Source: Paraescarpia echinospica
Taxonomy: Eukaryota > Annelida > Polychaeta > Sabellida > Siboglinidae
Length of the DNA: 64,000 nt
Reading direction: 5' to 3'
Assembly (NCBI GenBank): GCA_020002185.1
Contig: CM034544.1
Location: 35,230,483-35,294,482 of the forward strand
Position 1 is the stretch's first letter, and each line of letters starts with the position of its first letter. The notes under the pieces are model-generated. The model was not told where the DNA came from and made no database searches. It was given only the letters and a program-made list of their open reading frames with translations. Shown here in pieces: positions 12,256 through 25,359 of the stretch. The position numbers and the translations under genes were made by a program.

Positions 12256-12499
12256 ATGATATACAATTTAGCGAACGTTTTTATTCTTTCCCTATATATT
12301 TTACTAAAATATGCAAGGTGAACTTGTTGTTTATTACTGTTTGATTGGTGGTCGCATTTCGGCGGTTGGCATGTTCCGGTCGTCTGCCCGACTTATGTGG
12401 CCTTTTATCGCTTTAGATAGGCGATCGGTCGTCGAAGGTACGTTATTGTCAGAAGAAGTATGTGGTTAGGATTGCGGTGGTCGCCTAAGACAGGATTCA

Positions 12500-12912
<413 letters not shown>

Positions 12913-13600
12913 AGGGACACAAACAGACAGAGTTGTCGCCTGAGATGAGTCACGATATGTATTTTGTTCATGTTATGTTTGTCGTTGTGGCATAATTACG
13001 TTATGATTTATTTGGAAATACGATGTATCAACAATAATTATGGTAGTAAGGTGCTTGTAGAAAATGGCAACTTTCTATCATTTGTTTACTTAATATATTC
13101 ATCACGCGCGGCTTGCTAGAGTGTGATATCGAATGCTGGCTAGAGTGTGATATCTCAGAAAGGGATATTGTCTCAAAAGCCGTGACATTTTATTCGTTTA
13201 CCCCGAACATAAAATGAAACAGCGATCCATCCCCAAACAGCACATAAGGCATGACCGAGTCCGTTATTCAATAATCGTATTGATTTTTAAGTTTGGTCGG
13301 TTTGGGATTGGGCCAAACCTTGTTAGTGAGATTGTATGGACTGGTAATTATTACGATTTCCTAGAAATGTAATAATATTATGATATAGGACGTGGGACGA
13401 CCGACGAAGACATAAAATGGAGCGAAGTACGACTGACTCAACGGACATCCGCATATTGTGCACGATATCTGCTTTCAGGAGTAGTGAAGTCAATTACCGT
13501 CACCAGCTTGCTTTTGTTGCTGTTTAAAAAATATACTTTTCCTGTTTAGAAAACAACTGTTTCTCGAGGTGCACAAAATCCACCAAAGTGGTATAACGAT
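12913..13600. other. Intergenic, no gene recognised
   Basis: No exon or known repeat recognised. A 20-bp motif containing ctagagtgtgatatc is directly repeated at about 13117 and 13140. Confidence 0.6.
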
Positions 13601-13762
13601 AAGTTCTTAAGTCGCTGGGTATCCCCTCATTGACATTGTTCAAAGCGCTTTATATTCTGCTCTCTCGTACGGCACACCTGTTCATTCGAACAGCATCTTA
13701 ACTGACATGGGAAGCGTTCAGCCACAGCGCTATCACGGCGCGAATACTACCCCTCCACACAA
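13601..13762 (-). mobile_element. SINE fragment (tRNA-derived family, 3' half)
   Basis: Diverged copy of the SINE seen complete at 55737-56035, in reverse orientation and lacking the tRNA head. Recognised by caaagcgctttatattc, cacacctgttcattcgaac and gaagcgttcagccacagcg, which match in order the 3' half of other copies in the window. Confidence 0.6.
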
Positions 13763-15480
13763 TACACCACGTGTATCGTATCCAAATCACTGGCTTTTTT
13801 TACGTTGCACTCGGGGCGAAGTTGCGAAATAATATTTATTGTACAAAGATGTTTATTTGGGAACCTCCCGCGGAGGGCCCTAATGGAAATACGGCATAGA
13901 TCACAGGACGGTCAATTTATGTTACTTCGTCTGTTGCATATCTAACATGCGGCAGACTCTCTTTGTGAAGTTGTGATTGCTAAACAGGGCGCGGCTCCAG
14001 GTTCTTAACATGTTACCTATCACTTGAGGACATACCTACACATACCATCACATTGACTTATGTTTCCTACGCAACAAGATTTGTTTCTCCTGCGAGTCAG
14101 GTCTCATTTGGTCACACATAATTCTTGCGAATTCTGAATTGCGGCTGTTTCAAAAACATTCCTTGTCGTCCGTGTCATTTCGAACAAGGAACACTGCATT
14201 GTGGAATACCGCCATCGTTTGTTTGTCGCTTACGCTACACGTAGTCAGCCATAGTGGAAACTGTTGAAGCTAATCATCAACTGGCATCAATCTAGTTCGT
14301 TGATATCCAAGATGTGTAAGGCGTATATAGTTAAAATAATATCCGCAGTTTGTTTAATAAAATATATTTGCACGTATTATTTAAAAGTCGAGAAGAACTG
14401 CGTTTGGTCGTTGCACCTAGTAACTTGACAAAACCAGCTGCCGGACCGGCATTTAGCAGTAGTTAACCTACTGAATCAGTTGGTGACATGGGTGAGGTTT
14501 GTTACACCAAGAAAATTTGACAATATCAAAACAGAAACTTGTGTATAATCGTGACGCCCACTCATATACGATACTATTAAAATAGTTGAATTGATTGATT
14601 GCTGGCAAGAACTAAATAAATTAATTGTTTGCTTAAATAGTTTAACTAGGCGACATATCATTGTTGCACAAATGAACCAGCATGTCGTAGAGGGTACTAT
14701 GTCGGTTTGTTTCTTAATTTGAGACGAGGCGAGTGGAACACTAGAACTTGAGTCACCTTTAATAGGTAGCTCGCATAATTGTTTTCTAGAATGTGGTAAC
14801 AACCTGGCGGCGATGAACCTCAAAGAGCTTTACTGTTATTAATCTTACCGGCATACGTTATATTGTCACAGAGTTGTTTATAGTTTGAACAGTTTATTTA
14901 CATTTTGTGCTCGAAAATTTCAAATTGGGATAAGTATATTTCGGTCTTATTAAACGCAATTTGGCATAACATATACATTCTATATATCTTTTGTAGTCAG
15001 TCAAAAGAACATTGTGTTAATCAATATATTAAAAATAAAGAATTACTAATCACCCTTTAAATAGCATACAAATAACATATCATCTATTAAAATTATCTCT
15101 GAAAGGTTACCTTTAGGAATACAATATTTGAGTGCTGTTACCTGCGCCAGAGTCTCACGCAATCCAATCAAAATAATGGTACACAATATCATAACTGGTC
15201 ATACTAATATTACAAAGATCAAAAAAGGAAACGTTATGTTGAATAACAAAATATGATGGTATTACTATTGCATACATTTTAAAACTTAACTGTTAAAACT
15301 TTGAGACAAATCGCTTTAAGGATACGTACGTTATACGTCAATACCCTGGAAGATAATGTTTACATGTCATCGGCTGGTGCATTTCGTTATCACGGGCAAT
15401 GAAATAACCTATTCTCGATGAAATGCACATTAGCGATTATGTTGGTTGACTGACGGAAATAATAGTAGGTAAATCACCCT
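13763..15480. other. Intergenic, no gene recognised
   Basis: No exon chain, RNA gene or repeat family recognised on either strand. Confidence 0.6.
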
Positions 15481-15768
15481 ATTTGCGCCACAGATGACTG
15501 CTTTACGCTTTATTCCCTGGCAGACCTGTTTAATGGAACACAGTGTATATTTCTCTGGGAATTGTTCAGTAATGAGCGAAGATTATACGTACACAAATAT
15601 ACGCCACTGTCTATAGCCAGGTACTCATGTATATAGATTAGTGATCCTGAGCAACGCAGAGTGAACGAACTTGCCCAAGGTTCGACACGGCAGCACAGGA
15701 TTCGAAACCGGGTTTTTTCGATTGAGAGTCCGATGATCTATCCATTGTGTCACCGCGCTTCACATTAT
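15481..15768 (-). mobile_element. tRNA-derived SINE, near complete
   Basis: Reverse orientation. At the right end (15700-15768) the complement gives a tRNA-like head with B-box-like ggtttcgaatcc next to the family-specific gactctcaatcga block, followed leftward by gtgtcgaaccttgggcaag, the ctggctatagacagtggcg block and the gaacaggtctgccaggga-type block. About 80% similar by eye to 55737-56035. Confidence 0.75.
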
Positions 15769-16055
15769 ACAATGATACCAATAAAGACATAATATATAAC
15801 ACTGGGTATTCTTCCATATGTGAAAGGAAGCATGAGTTTTTTTTAATGAGCCCATTTTTTGAAAACTGGACCACCAATGTCTTAGTTTTCAGGGCAATTT
15901 CCTTTTCAGTAAGATGAGCGAACCATCACGTTGCAAGTCTTATAAGTGTGAATCTCTCAATTTTCATCAACCACGAGCAAAGATAGCACTAACTTCAACT
16001 TCTTCCAGGAATGAGCAACGCGTAAACATTGATGAGCAACGACCAACCAATATGA

Positions 16056-16229
16056 CATGAGTAAACAACATAATTGTCAACATCACAACAAGTGCACACT
16101 TATTTTGAATAAACAACATAATTATCAACATCACAACAAGAGCACACTTATTTTGAATAAACAATGTAATTGCCAACAGCACAAAAAATGCACACTTATT
16201 TTGAATAAACAACATAATGATCAACATAA
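16056..16229. repeat. 48-bp minisatellite, left part
   Basis: Units such as ataaacaacataattatcaa followed by catcacaacaagtgcacac and ttattttga repeat every 48 bp (copies begin near 16060, 16108, 16156, 16204). The array stops inside a unit at about 16229 and resumes at 18846 after the LINE insertion. A degenerate start near 15990 also looks related. Confidence 0.9.
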
Positions 16230-18797
16230 CAGATGTTATGGATACGGATTATATCCCTTGATTACAAAGCCAAGTAGAATCTCTGAATTCAGCGCCACTT
16301 TGATTGGTAATATTTTCACTAACGAATTGACAAAGGAGGTTTGCAGTGGGTTATTAATTACATATGTTAGTGACCATTTACCTGTATTGAGTAGAAGTAA
16401 CATTGATAGACCTAAAGGATAAAGTTTTAAATATGTCAGGTGTAGAAACGAGCATTGTATACAGTCATTTAGCTCTGCATTGGCCAACTGTAATTGGGAC
16501 TTGATTATGCAACCGGAGGATAATAAAACGGGATATAGTGAATTTGTTAACACTTTCACCGATCTATACAATACTCATTGTCCGATAAGAAAGGTGTATA
16601 ATAAGATTCACAACTCATATAAGCCATGGTTTACAAAAGGATTAGCAAATGCATGTAAAAAGAAAAACAATCTCTACAAAAAATGTCTTGCATGTAAATC
16701 AAAAAGAACAGAGGAAAGATACAACATATATAAAAATAAGCTAATCAATACTCTAAGACAAGCCGAAAAAGATCACTATTCTAAATTATTGCTAAAAAAT
16801 CAACATCACATTAAAAAAGGGAAACACCTATAAATCTATTCCAGATTCATTTGTCGGTGACAATAAAATCCTTACTGATAAATCAGAAATAGCCAATGGC
16901 TTTAACGATTTCTTCGAAAATGTTGGACCACGGGTTGTCAGGAAAATCAAAACACCATTAAATGCAACCAGTAATTACGAGGATGTACAAATCAGAACGA
17001 AAGCCTCTATGTTTCTCCGTGCTACGGATGAACAAGAAGTACTAAGTGTTGTTAACAATTTTAAAGGGAAATATTCTAATGATTACGATAATATTGACAA
17101 GGTTATTTCTCATATTGTAAAACCATTAACTCAGATCTGTAATAGATCTTTTAAATCCGGCATATTTCCGGATAAAATAAAGTGGCAAAAATCATTCCAT
17201 TATTCAAAACTGGAGATAAAAAGGCGTTTTCCAACTATAGGCCTGTGTCATTATTACCTCAGTTCTCCAAAATTCTATAAAAACTCTTTCACCTCAGGTT
17301 AGATAATTTTATAGAACTTAATGATATACTGAATGAAAGTCAATATGGTTTAAAAAAAACAGATCAACCTCCATGGCGTTGTTAACTGAGGAAATAGCAA
17401 ATGCAATTGATAAGAATAAATCGTCAGTAGGCGTGTTTATAGACTTGAAAAAAGCTTTCGACACTGTTAACCACAAACTGCTGTTAAAAAATGGAATTGT
17501 GTGGTATACGTGGGGATGTAAATAATTGGTTGAGCAGTTACCTTGAAAAGAGGAAACAATTTGTACGTATTGATACTGTAAAATCTAATGTTTAAACATA
17601 TTATGTGGAGTACCGCAAGGATCAATACTTGAACCAAAATTATTTTTTATTTATATCAATGACTTACGCAAAGTTTCTGATATAGTAAAATTCATTTTAT
17701 TTGCAGATGACACTAACATATTCTACTGTGCTGATGATCCAAATATGCTTAGCGCAGTAGTCAACCAGGAGTTGGTGAAATTACAAAATTGGTTCGAATT
17801 AAACAAACTATCCTATAATGTCGATAAAACCAGTTTCATGATATTTGAAGAAAAAAAAAAGCTCCTGGCATCAATATAACCATAAATCATAAAAAACATA
17901 GAAAGAATGTACTAAATCAAATTCCTGGGTGTAATCATTGATGAGAAGCTATCCTGGAAAACACAAATTCAATTGGTTAAATCTATATTAGCAAAAATAA
18001 CATCAATAATTTACAAAGCACGAAGCTTATTAAATGTCAAGTCATTATCCTTGTTATACTTTTCACTTTTTATCCGATATATTGACTACTGCTCTGAGAT
18101 TTGGGGCAACACGTATCGTTCTAACTTATGGCCGATATTTGTTTTGCAAAAAAGAGTGATATGTATTATGTATGGAGCAAAAGCTCAAGACCACACAACT
18201 TGTTTGTCGATCTTAAAGTTATGAAGTTTGTTATTATATTGAGTATAAAACGGCTATCACAATGTACAAGGTGAAATATCACTTACTTCCAAAAAACATT
18301 CTAAGCTGTTTTCGCTTGAATAACGAATGTTGGTATGTAACAAGACAGAGAAATGTATTTAAACAATTGTACGTTCGTACAACTTTGAAGGCTGTGTGTC
18401 TAATGTTGGAGTCCAACTGTGGAATAGTTTACCTGAAGATTTAAGAAAGTGTCGGCATATTTGTATGTTTAATAAAAAGTACAAATCGTCTATAATTGAC
18501 AGATATACAGCACTATTGTAATCGTGGTACTATGTGGAAAAATGAAGACCCATATGACAATCAAAAATGTCAAAAACCAAAATTACTATAAACTTGTTAT
18601 CTTGTAGGCACTGTGTACAATAATTTTTGATTGGTAAATCTTTACTCTATAAAAACATATTGTATTTACATCGCCAGCACCTAAAATGGTTGGGGATGAA
18701 CCACTGATAAGTATTGTACTTTTGTTCACCCCTTTCCACATTCAACATTTTATTTGTTTAATTGTGACGTGTAATATTAAATGTTGGAAATAAATGA

Positions 18798-18845
<48 letters not shown>
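16230..18845 (+). mobile_element. 5'-truncated CR1/Jockey-group LINE, degenerate
   Basis: Starts inside the apurinic-type endonuclease domain: SATLIGNIFTN then SGLLITYVSDHLPV (16285-16390). After a linker (KPWFTKGLANACKKKN, 16620-16670) the RT follows: NYRPVSLLPQFSKIL near 17240, FIDLKKAFDTVN near 17440 (motif A), GVPQGSIL near 17610 (motif B), FILFADDTNIFY near 17695 (motif C), then the C-terminal KSLSLLYFSLFIRYIDYCSEIWGNTYRSNL block at 18020-18120. Several frameshifts and stops make it inactive. The 3' end carries AATAAATG-like sequence and a (TTAC)n tail. It interrupts a 48-bp minisatellite, present on both sides. Confidence 0.88.

Positions 18846-18846
<1 letters not shown>
18797..18846. 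repeat. (TTAC)n tail of the LINE
   Basis: About eleven perfect TTAC/ACTT units directly after ggaaataaatgat. Short tandem tails of this kind terminate many CR1/L2-type elements, marking the 3' end of the insertion. Confidence 0.9.
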
Positions 18847-18848
<2 letters not shown>

Positions 18849-19205
18849 CAATTGCACATTTATTTTGAATAAGCAACATAATTGTCAAAATCTAACATGT
18901 GCACACTTATTTAAATAAACAACATAATTTTCAACATCTCAACAATTGCACTTTTTTTATAATAAACAACATATTTTTCAACATCACAACAAGTGCACAT
19001 TTATTTGAATAAACAACATAATGTTCAACAACTCAACAAGTGCACATTTATTTTGAATAAACAACATAATTGTCAACACCTCAACAAGTGCACACTTATT
19101 TTGAATAAACAACATAATTATCAACATTACAACAAGTGCACACTTATTTTAAATAAGCAACATAATTATCAACATCACAACAAGTGCAGTTTGTGCACAT
19201 ATATT
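18847..19205. repeat. 48-bp minisatellite, right part
   Basis: Seven to eight further copies of the unit seen at 16056-16229 (caacaagtgcacacttattt then gaataaacaacataattatc). The first two copies (near 18850-18960) are the most diverged. The array ends in a partial unit at about 19205. Confidence 0.9.
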
Positions 19206-19487
19206 TTGTACATGCGCCACGAATAAAAAAATGAACAAAATGAACATCACCCACGATAAAACACAATTATTTTTAATATGCCCCTAACAGCCTGGGGCAC
19301 ACGACAACCATTAGTCACCAACATTGCTGTCAACACTGATAATGTTTTCGTCTGTTCACCCGCACTCGACTTGTGTCTGTCAGGAGCGAACGGCAACAAG
19401 AATTACAATGTGGTTGTTTGCGCCGACTGTGGCGGTAACACAAATCACAAGTAGAATGTTTACATAAATGACAAAACATGTTTTAGG

Positions 19488-19828
19488 CACATGCACGCAC
19501 GCACGCACACATAAACACATACGCACACAAACACACGCACACCACATACACACACAAACCCACACACAAACACACACAAACACACACAAACACACACATA
19601 CACACACAAACACACACACACACACACAAACACACATAAGCATACACATACACGCACATATATAAACACACACACATACACAAAAGCACTCACGCACACA
19701 CGCCACACACACACACTCACACACACACATACACACACCACACACACATGTACGCACACACACACACGCACACGCGCACACGCGCACACGCGCACACGCG
19801 CACACGCGCACACGCGCACACACACATT
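19488..19828. repeat. (CA)n-rich microsatellite with CACG units
   Basis: Long CA tract broken by aaacac, tacac and, at the right end, a run of cgcaca units (19760-19820). Alternating purine/pyrimidine throughout, so Z-DNA-prone. Frames over it are low complexity. Confidence 0.95.
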
Positions 19829-19899
19829 TCAGTCACGCTAATATATTGCAATTAAGATATTTTGTTATCACATGACCACTAATCCACACCGATTGATTT

Positions 19900-20024
<125 letters not shown>

Positions 20025-20500
20025 CATGTAGGCGATAAGAACAGAAATATCTTGCGCTAGTCGATCAACTACCTTTGCGTTTCATTTGGTGGGAGTTAGG
20101 AAAAAAACCGCAGCGATTTACTAATGATCTCAATCACATACATTCAGAGCACTCCAAATAGCGATTCATCTCAGATGTTGGCTGGGGAATTTTTCATTTC
20201 GTTATTCTATTCACCCATATATGCGAACTGTCAAGCTGGTTAAAAGGGATCAATTTATGGACGGGCCGCTCTATACCTAGACAGTTTGATTCACGTTAAT
20301 GACTTTCAGAAATGTGACGTATTGGTTGCTTATATATTGTGATCAGTACATCAGCAGTCCGGTGAGACAACGATGTTGGCAATCGTGGTGGGGTTGGTTG
20401 GGGTGGTGTGGAGTGGATGCTGACACTGGTGGTGTTCTCGGTCATACAGTGTAGAGAGGAGAGTTCATGGTGGTCACGTTGGTGTGTGATATATTGACTG

Positions 20501-20552
20501 TGCGTGTGCGTGTGTGTGTGCGTGTGCGTGCGTGTGTGTGTGTGTGTGTGCA
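20501..20552. repeat. Short (TG)n microsatellite
   Basis: TG and CGTG units. Followed to 20720 by GATGATGTT-type imperfect triplets. Confidence 0.85.
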
Positions 20553-20729
20553 TATGTTGTCATTGCTGTTATCATTGTTTCCGTTGATGTTGTTGCTAGT
20601 GTTGGCTGTGGTGTTTTATGACTTTGATGATAATGATAGATGATGACGGTGATAATGATGTTAATGATGATGTTCACGGCCGTCGACGAGGACACCGTTG
20701 ATGGTGATGATGAATGTTCAGCAATGATA

Positions 20730-21790
20730 AGCCGTGGTTCACGAAAGACCTGAGATTCAAGCAGAAATACTGGCTACAAGCAGGAGCCATCCACTTCTGG
20801 CTGTGATTTTGCAACAGCGGAGGACCTCAATAACGTTTACGCTCGCTTCGACCGTCAGAATTTGACGCCTGTCTCGGTCAGCCCGCCCGACTCTGCTATT
20901 CCACTCCCTCCTCCCTTTACCGTGCAGGAGCACGAGGTACGGAAACTCTTTAAGCAGCAGAGTAGCAGAAAAGCAGTTGGTCTTGACATGGTTTCCACCC
21001 CCATACTGAAACACTCCGCTGATGAAGTGGCTCGTGTATTCACGGAAATGTTTAACTCCTCACTCCATCAGCACACTGTTCCTGCTGTATCAAGGTACCA
21101 ACTATCACCCCTGTTCCGAAGAAATCCAAGGTGACAGCTCTAAACGACAACCGCCCCGTGGTCCTGACGTCAGTGGTGATGAAGGTGCTGGAGCGCTTGA
21201 TCTCGAGTACATGAAGTCGATCACAAACTCCAACATGGATACACTCCAGTTCGCGAGTGGGGAAAAACGGTCCGGTGATGACGCTGTTGCATTGGCCCTT
21301 CTCTTCGTCTGGCAGCACCTGGAGTCTCCGAACATGTATGCACGCATCCTTTTCGTAGATTACAGTTCCGCGTTCAATACGATCGTCCCGCAGAAACTCT
21401 TAGACAAGTGTCTGCTGTCGGTAGACGTCTCCATATGTCACTGGATCCTTGACTTTCGTTCGTACTGCTGTTGAAGTTTGCAGATGATACCACCTTGGAT
21501 TGCTCGGCTATTAAGAGTGTATTTACGTTCGCCATATGTGTGTGGTTCGGAAATATCGACAGGCGTCAAACGATCAGGCTAGACAGAATGGTGAAACAGC
21601 ATCGAAGATCGTCGGCTGTGAACTCATCATTCTATCAGCTATATACAGTGAAAGAACCAGCCCACCATCTCTTCGTACTACTTCTTTCAGGCAGGCGATT
21701 CAGAAATATCAGCGCTAAGAAAATCCCTTCCGACACAGTTTCTTCCCCCGTGCCGAGCCTGCGTTACTGGGTATTAAATATAGACTTTAG
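20730..21790 (+). mobile_element. Internally deleted Rex1/CR1-like LINE
   Basis: Reads, across frameshifts, NDKPWFTKDLR (20730), then PVPKKSKVTALNDNRPVVLTS near 21105, MKVLERLILEY near 21180, then ARILFVDYSSAFNTIVPQKLLDK (motif A, 21330-21410) and CHWILDF. The next residues are already KFADDTTLDC (motif C, 21473), so motif B (GVPQG) is deleted. After FADDT the text jumps to the C-terminal region (DRMVKQHRRSSAVNS or, in another frame, QASNDQARQNGETASKIVGCEL; then GRRFRNISAKK). The arrangement matches the Rex1/Babar branch of the CR1 group. Clearly inactive. Confidence 0.8.
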
Positions 21791-22198
21791 TGATAGATAG
21801 AGACTACGGAAAGTTAATTTTGCCAGATGTATGTTTTACTTCATTTACCTGATAGTTTTAGCTTAACCTATCAATTTTAAAGGCTACTTTAGACAATTAT
21901 AGACTTAATTTTTAAAATTATATATTTTTTATTGTATGTTCGTGGCACGTTTGATGTGACGGTATGTTTTAACACCACCAAGTCACATAATGAATTGACA
22001 AGGATTTTATGTCGATCATGGTAATAAAATATCTGTCTGTTTATGATGATTGCGATGAAAATAGTGATGGTATTTGTAGTGATGGCGCTGATTGGTGAAA
22101 CTTGTGAATGCTGCAACAGTTTGTAATGTGGCGAAATCTGTGGCGGCGACGGAGTTGTTGGGGATAGTTGGTGTTGATGGAGGCAGTGAATGTGGTAT
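21791..22198. other. LINE 3' flank and spacer
   Basis: A/T-rich; the sequence to about 22045 (ending ggtaataaaatatctgtctg) is probably the 3' UTR of the preceding LINE. No gene seen. Confidence 0.45.
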
Positions 22199-23130
22199 AG
22201 CTGACAGTTGTGGTAATAGTAATGTATAACTAATACTATCTTAGTTTAGCTGACGGTTGTGGTAATAGTAATGTATAACTAATACTATCTTAGTTTAGCT
22301 GACGGTTGTGGTAATAGTAATGTATAACTAATACTATCTTAGTTTAGCTGACGGTTGTGGCAATAGTAATGTATAACTAATACTATCTTAGTTTAGCTGA
22401 CGGTTGTGGTAATAGTAATGTATAACTAATACTATCTTAGTTTAGCTGACGGTTGTGGCAATAATAATGTATAACTAATACTATCTTAGTTTAGCTGACG
22501 GTTGTGGTAATAGTAATGTATAATTAATACTATCTTAGTTTAGCTGACGGTTGTGGTAATAGTAATGTATAACTAATACTATCTTAGTTTAGCTGACGGT
22601 TGTGGTAATAGTAATGTATAACTAATACTATCTTAGTTTAGCTGACGGTTGTGGTAATAGTAATGTATAACTAATACTATCTTAGTTTAGCTGACGGTTG
22701 TGGTAATAGTAATGTATAACTAATACTATCTTAGTTTAGCTGACGGTTGTGGTATTAGTAATGTATAACTAATACTATCTTAGTTTAGCTGACGGTTGTG
22801 GTAATAGTAATGTATAACTAATAATATCTTAGTTTAGCTGACGGTTGTGGTATTAGTAATGTATAACTAATACTATCTTAGTTTAGCTGACGGCTGTGGT
22901 AATAGTAATGTATAACTAATACTATCTTAGTTTAGCTGACGGTTGTGGTAACAGTAATGTATAACTAAAACTATCTTAGTTTAGCTGACGGTTGTGGTAA
23001 TAGTAATGCATAACTAATAATGTCTTAGTTTAGCTGACGGTTGTGGTAATTGTAATGCATAACTAATAATGTCTTAGTTTAGCTGACGGTTGTGGTAATT
23101 GTAATGTATAACTAATGATGTCTTAGTTTA
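22199..23130. repeat. 49-bp minisatellite, about 19 copies
   Basis: Unit: agctgacggttgtggtaata, then gtaatgtataactaatacta, then tcttagttt; first copy starts 22199, the second 22248. Most copies are identical; variants are cagttg in copy 1, ataataatg, ggtatta, and a 3' group of three copies carrying taataatg-tctta and gtaatgcat. The conserved core suggests recent expansion from the left/middle, with older variants at the right edge. Confidence 0.97.
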
Positions 23131-23132
23131 CA

Positions 23133-23348
23133 TGCATATAGCGCAGTATCCAGACTTTAGGACTGCTCAAATCGCTTTACACTTTACTCCATTTCAGATC
23201 TTTTCAGATCTGTTCAATCGAACATCATTTCTACTTCTCTGGGAAACATCCAGCCACGCTGCAATTAATGCGCGAAGAGTATTCGTACACAATATTCACC
23301 ACTGTCTATATCCAGACACTCGGTCATACAGCAGAGTGAACTGGTGTT
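23133..23348 (-). mobile_element. SINE copy, tRNA head missing
   Basis: Reverse-orientation copy of the same family: tagcgcagtatccagacttt at its 3' end, the gatctgttcaatcgaac block, ctgggaaacatccagccacgc, and caccactgtctatatccag. It begins right after the 49-bp minisatellite and lacks the tRNA-like head. Confidence 0.75.
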
Positions 23349-23579
23349 GTAGTTTTTATTTAAATCTTATTTATCTCGCTGTGTCTACATTGTCAGACAC
23401 ATTGCCATATTTAATCCTCGCTTTATTACAGCCCGCCTTCACGTGGTGTGCCAAGTAGCAATATCAACACATAGACAACAATGCCCAAACCAAATGATGA
23501 CTCAATTGCCAGGCGATAAAACCGCGTTAACATGTCAGACCTACTCGATTTATTTTGCTTATATCATGATTGGTGGTGG

Positions 23580-23940
23580 AAGCCGATCAGCCGTGGTAGT
23601 TAAGGGATATAATGGTTAACCATTACTATATAATGGTTAACCATTACTATTGTGGTAGTTAGATACATAGTTGGATCAACTGTCAAACTCTGATTGAGAG
23701 ATACCTCCCTAAAATAGACTAAAGCGGTTGTCTCGACTTTATCCGTTACGCTTTTGGAGTGTTGCTCTCCTAAATTTCAGTTTTTTTTCCAGTCACGATC
23801 ATGATAGTTGCCTTGTCAGTTATACTCTTGCCACGAGTGCTGGTTTGAGTTATTCACCAAATATACCGATGTGGCGATTAAAACATCGTGCATGTCTTAT
23901 TGGTAAGCATTTTGGTATTATTATTATTACTATTATTATT
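23580..23940. other. Spacer with duplicated palindrome
   Basis: The 20-mer tataatggttaaccattact occurs twice side by side at about 23607 and 23631; each contains the palindrome atggttaaccat. Otherwise no recognisable content. Confidence 0.6.
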
Positions 23941-23944
23941 AGTG

Positions 23945-24330
23945 TGTTTCATGTATAATAATAATAATAATAATTCCGTGTTTAATATAGCGCTTTTTAA
24001 GAAAGTAAATACTAATCAAAGCGCTTCACATTTTAAAATGACGTGTTGACTAAATGCTAAAATATAAATTAATTAAATAAATAAGCTAAGATAAAAAATA
24101 CATAAATAAAAATAAATAAATTAGGGTGTAAAAATACAATATCAAACAATTAAATTAAAAACCAATCAATACTATGAAATAGAAACCAGTGTCATTTAGA
24201 TGTGGCAGCAGTGCTTACATCAAGGCATGTAGTGCAGGTGAAATAGATGGGTTTTAAGTTGTTTCCGGAAAGCCACCAATGTTCCAACATATGTATGATA
24301 TGATGGCGCACCAGGAACTATGAATTGTTT
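23945..24330. repeat. Degenerate interspersed repeat with (AAT)n edge
   Basis: Begins at (taa)n, then tttaatatagcgctttttaa and caaagcgcttcaca, a pair of motifs frequent at the ends of metazoan interspersed repeats. It lies 3' (on the minus strand) of the LINE fragment at 25005-25355 and may be its tail. Low confidence. Confidence 0.3.
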
Positions 24331-25004
24331 GGATACTTGAGTTGTTAACGCACCAATGGGAAATAAATCAGATCAATGAACACGTGTTACAATTTAATGT
24401 TCTTAATAAGAAAATACACAAATCAAACGTGTAATGCCCGCCAAATTGCTTTTAGTAAGCCCGAATCATGGGTCGCAATTTAAAATTTTCAAATTGTAAA
24501 TAAAACATTCAATTAGTACATAGCCGTGTTTGTCAATTGTTCATATTGCGGGTGTGGAGTCACACTTCCATACATGCAAATGCCTTTGAAGTAGAATGGT
24601 TCCTACACCCCTTATCCCTAAATGGGACGAATAATAATATAACAAAACTGTATTATGACACCGTCAAATCCGGGACGGCTGCCCCGTTGACGGGTGTGTA
24701 CAAGCATATTAAATTATAAATAGCATAAAAATATAGTTAATCCAGGTAAAGTAATAAAGTAATAATAATAAAAATAATAATGATACGCTCTAAAACATGT
24801 TAAAACTGTACCGAATGTTCCCCTGTGTAAATTATTTTAAGTAGATATTTATAGATTAAACTACATTCATTAAAAGTATGATTAAATGTGTGAAATATGT
24901 ACATTCTCATTGTAGTATTGATTGTACACTAATACCATCAATACTACACTGATAATAAGTAAGAGAATGCGCTAATATGTAATTTGTGTGTTAAAAGTCC
25001 AATG

Positions 25005-25355
25005 TCAGTCATGTAAAACCCATTGAGTGGAGAAGAACAATGTCTTTAGTTGTTTCTTAAATTGAGGGAGATTACCGTTGTTGCGCATGTTTATGGAAAG
25101 TTTGTTCCACAGAGTGGGGCCAGCACAAGCAAATGCACGGCGGCCGAAACGTTCTAAGTTCACTCTAGGAACTTGCAAGAGTAACCCGCTTGCAGAGCGT
25201 AGGGAACGGCGTGGTGTATATTGGTGTAATAGTGCCGCAAGGTACTCAGGCGTACCATCGTATAATGCCCTGTGCACAAGGACGAGTATCTTAAGCTCAA
25301 TACGAAGAACGATATGTTGAGGTAATCTTACTAGTGGCTGAACCCGAGCAAGCAA
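25005..25355 (-). mobile_element. LINE ORF2 C-terminal fragment
   Basis: 116 residues ending with a stop: RIELKILVLVHRALYDG, then PEYLAALLHQYTPRRSLRS, then RRAFACAGPTLWNKLS. This is the well-known carboxy-terminal block of CR1/L2/RTE-group ORF2 proteins (FK-L-L-YKAL, P-YL--LL--Y-P-R-LRS, FS-AAP-LWN-LP). No RT domain is present upstream, so the copy is a short 3' remnant; the frame itself is intact. Confidence 0.85.
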
Positions 25356-25359
25356 AAGC

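Noticed and set aside
16056..19205. 48-bp repeat as part of the LINE
   Set aside because: Repeat occurs on both sides of the element in the same phase of the unit series and lies outside the TTAC tail, so it is target DNA.
22199..23130. Possible CRISPR-like array
   Set aside because: The 49-bp units are contiguous with no unique spacers, and the genome is eukaryotic; it is a minisatellite.
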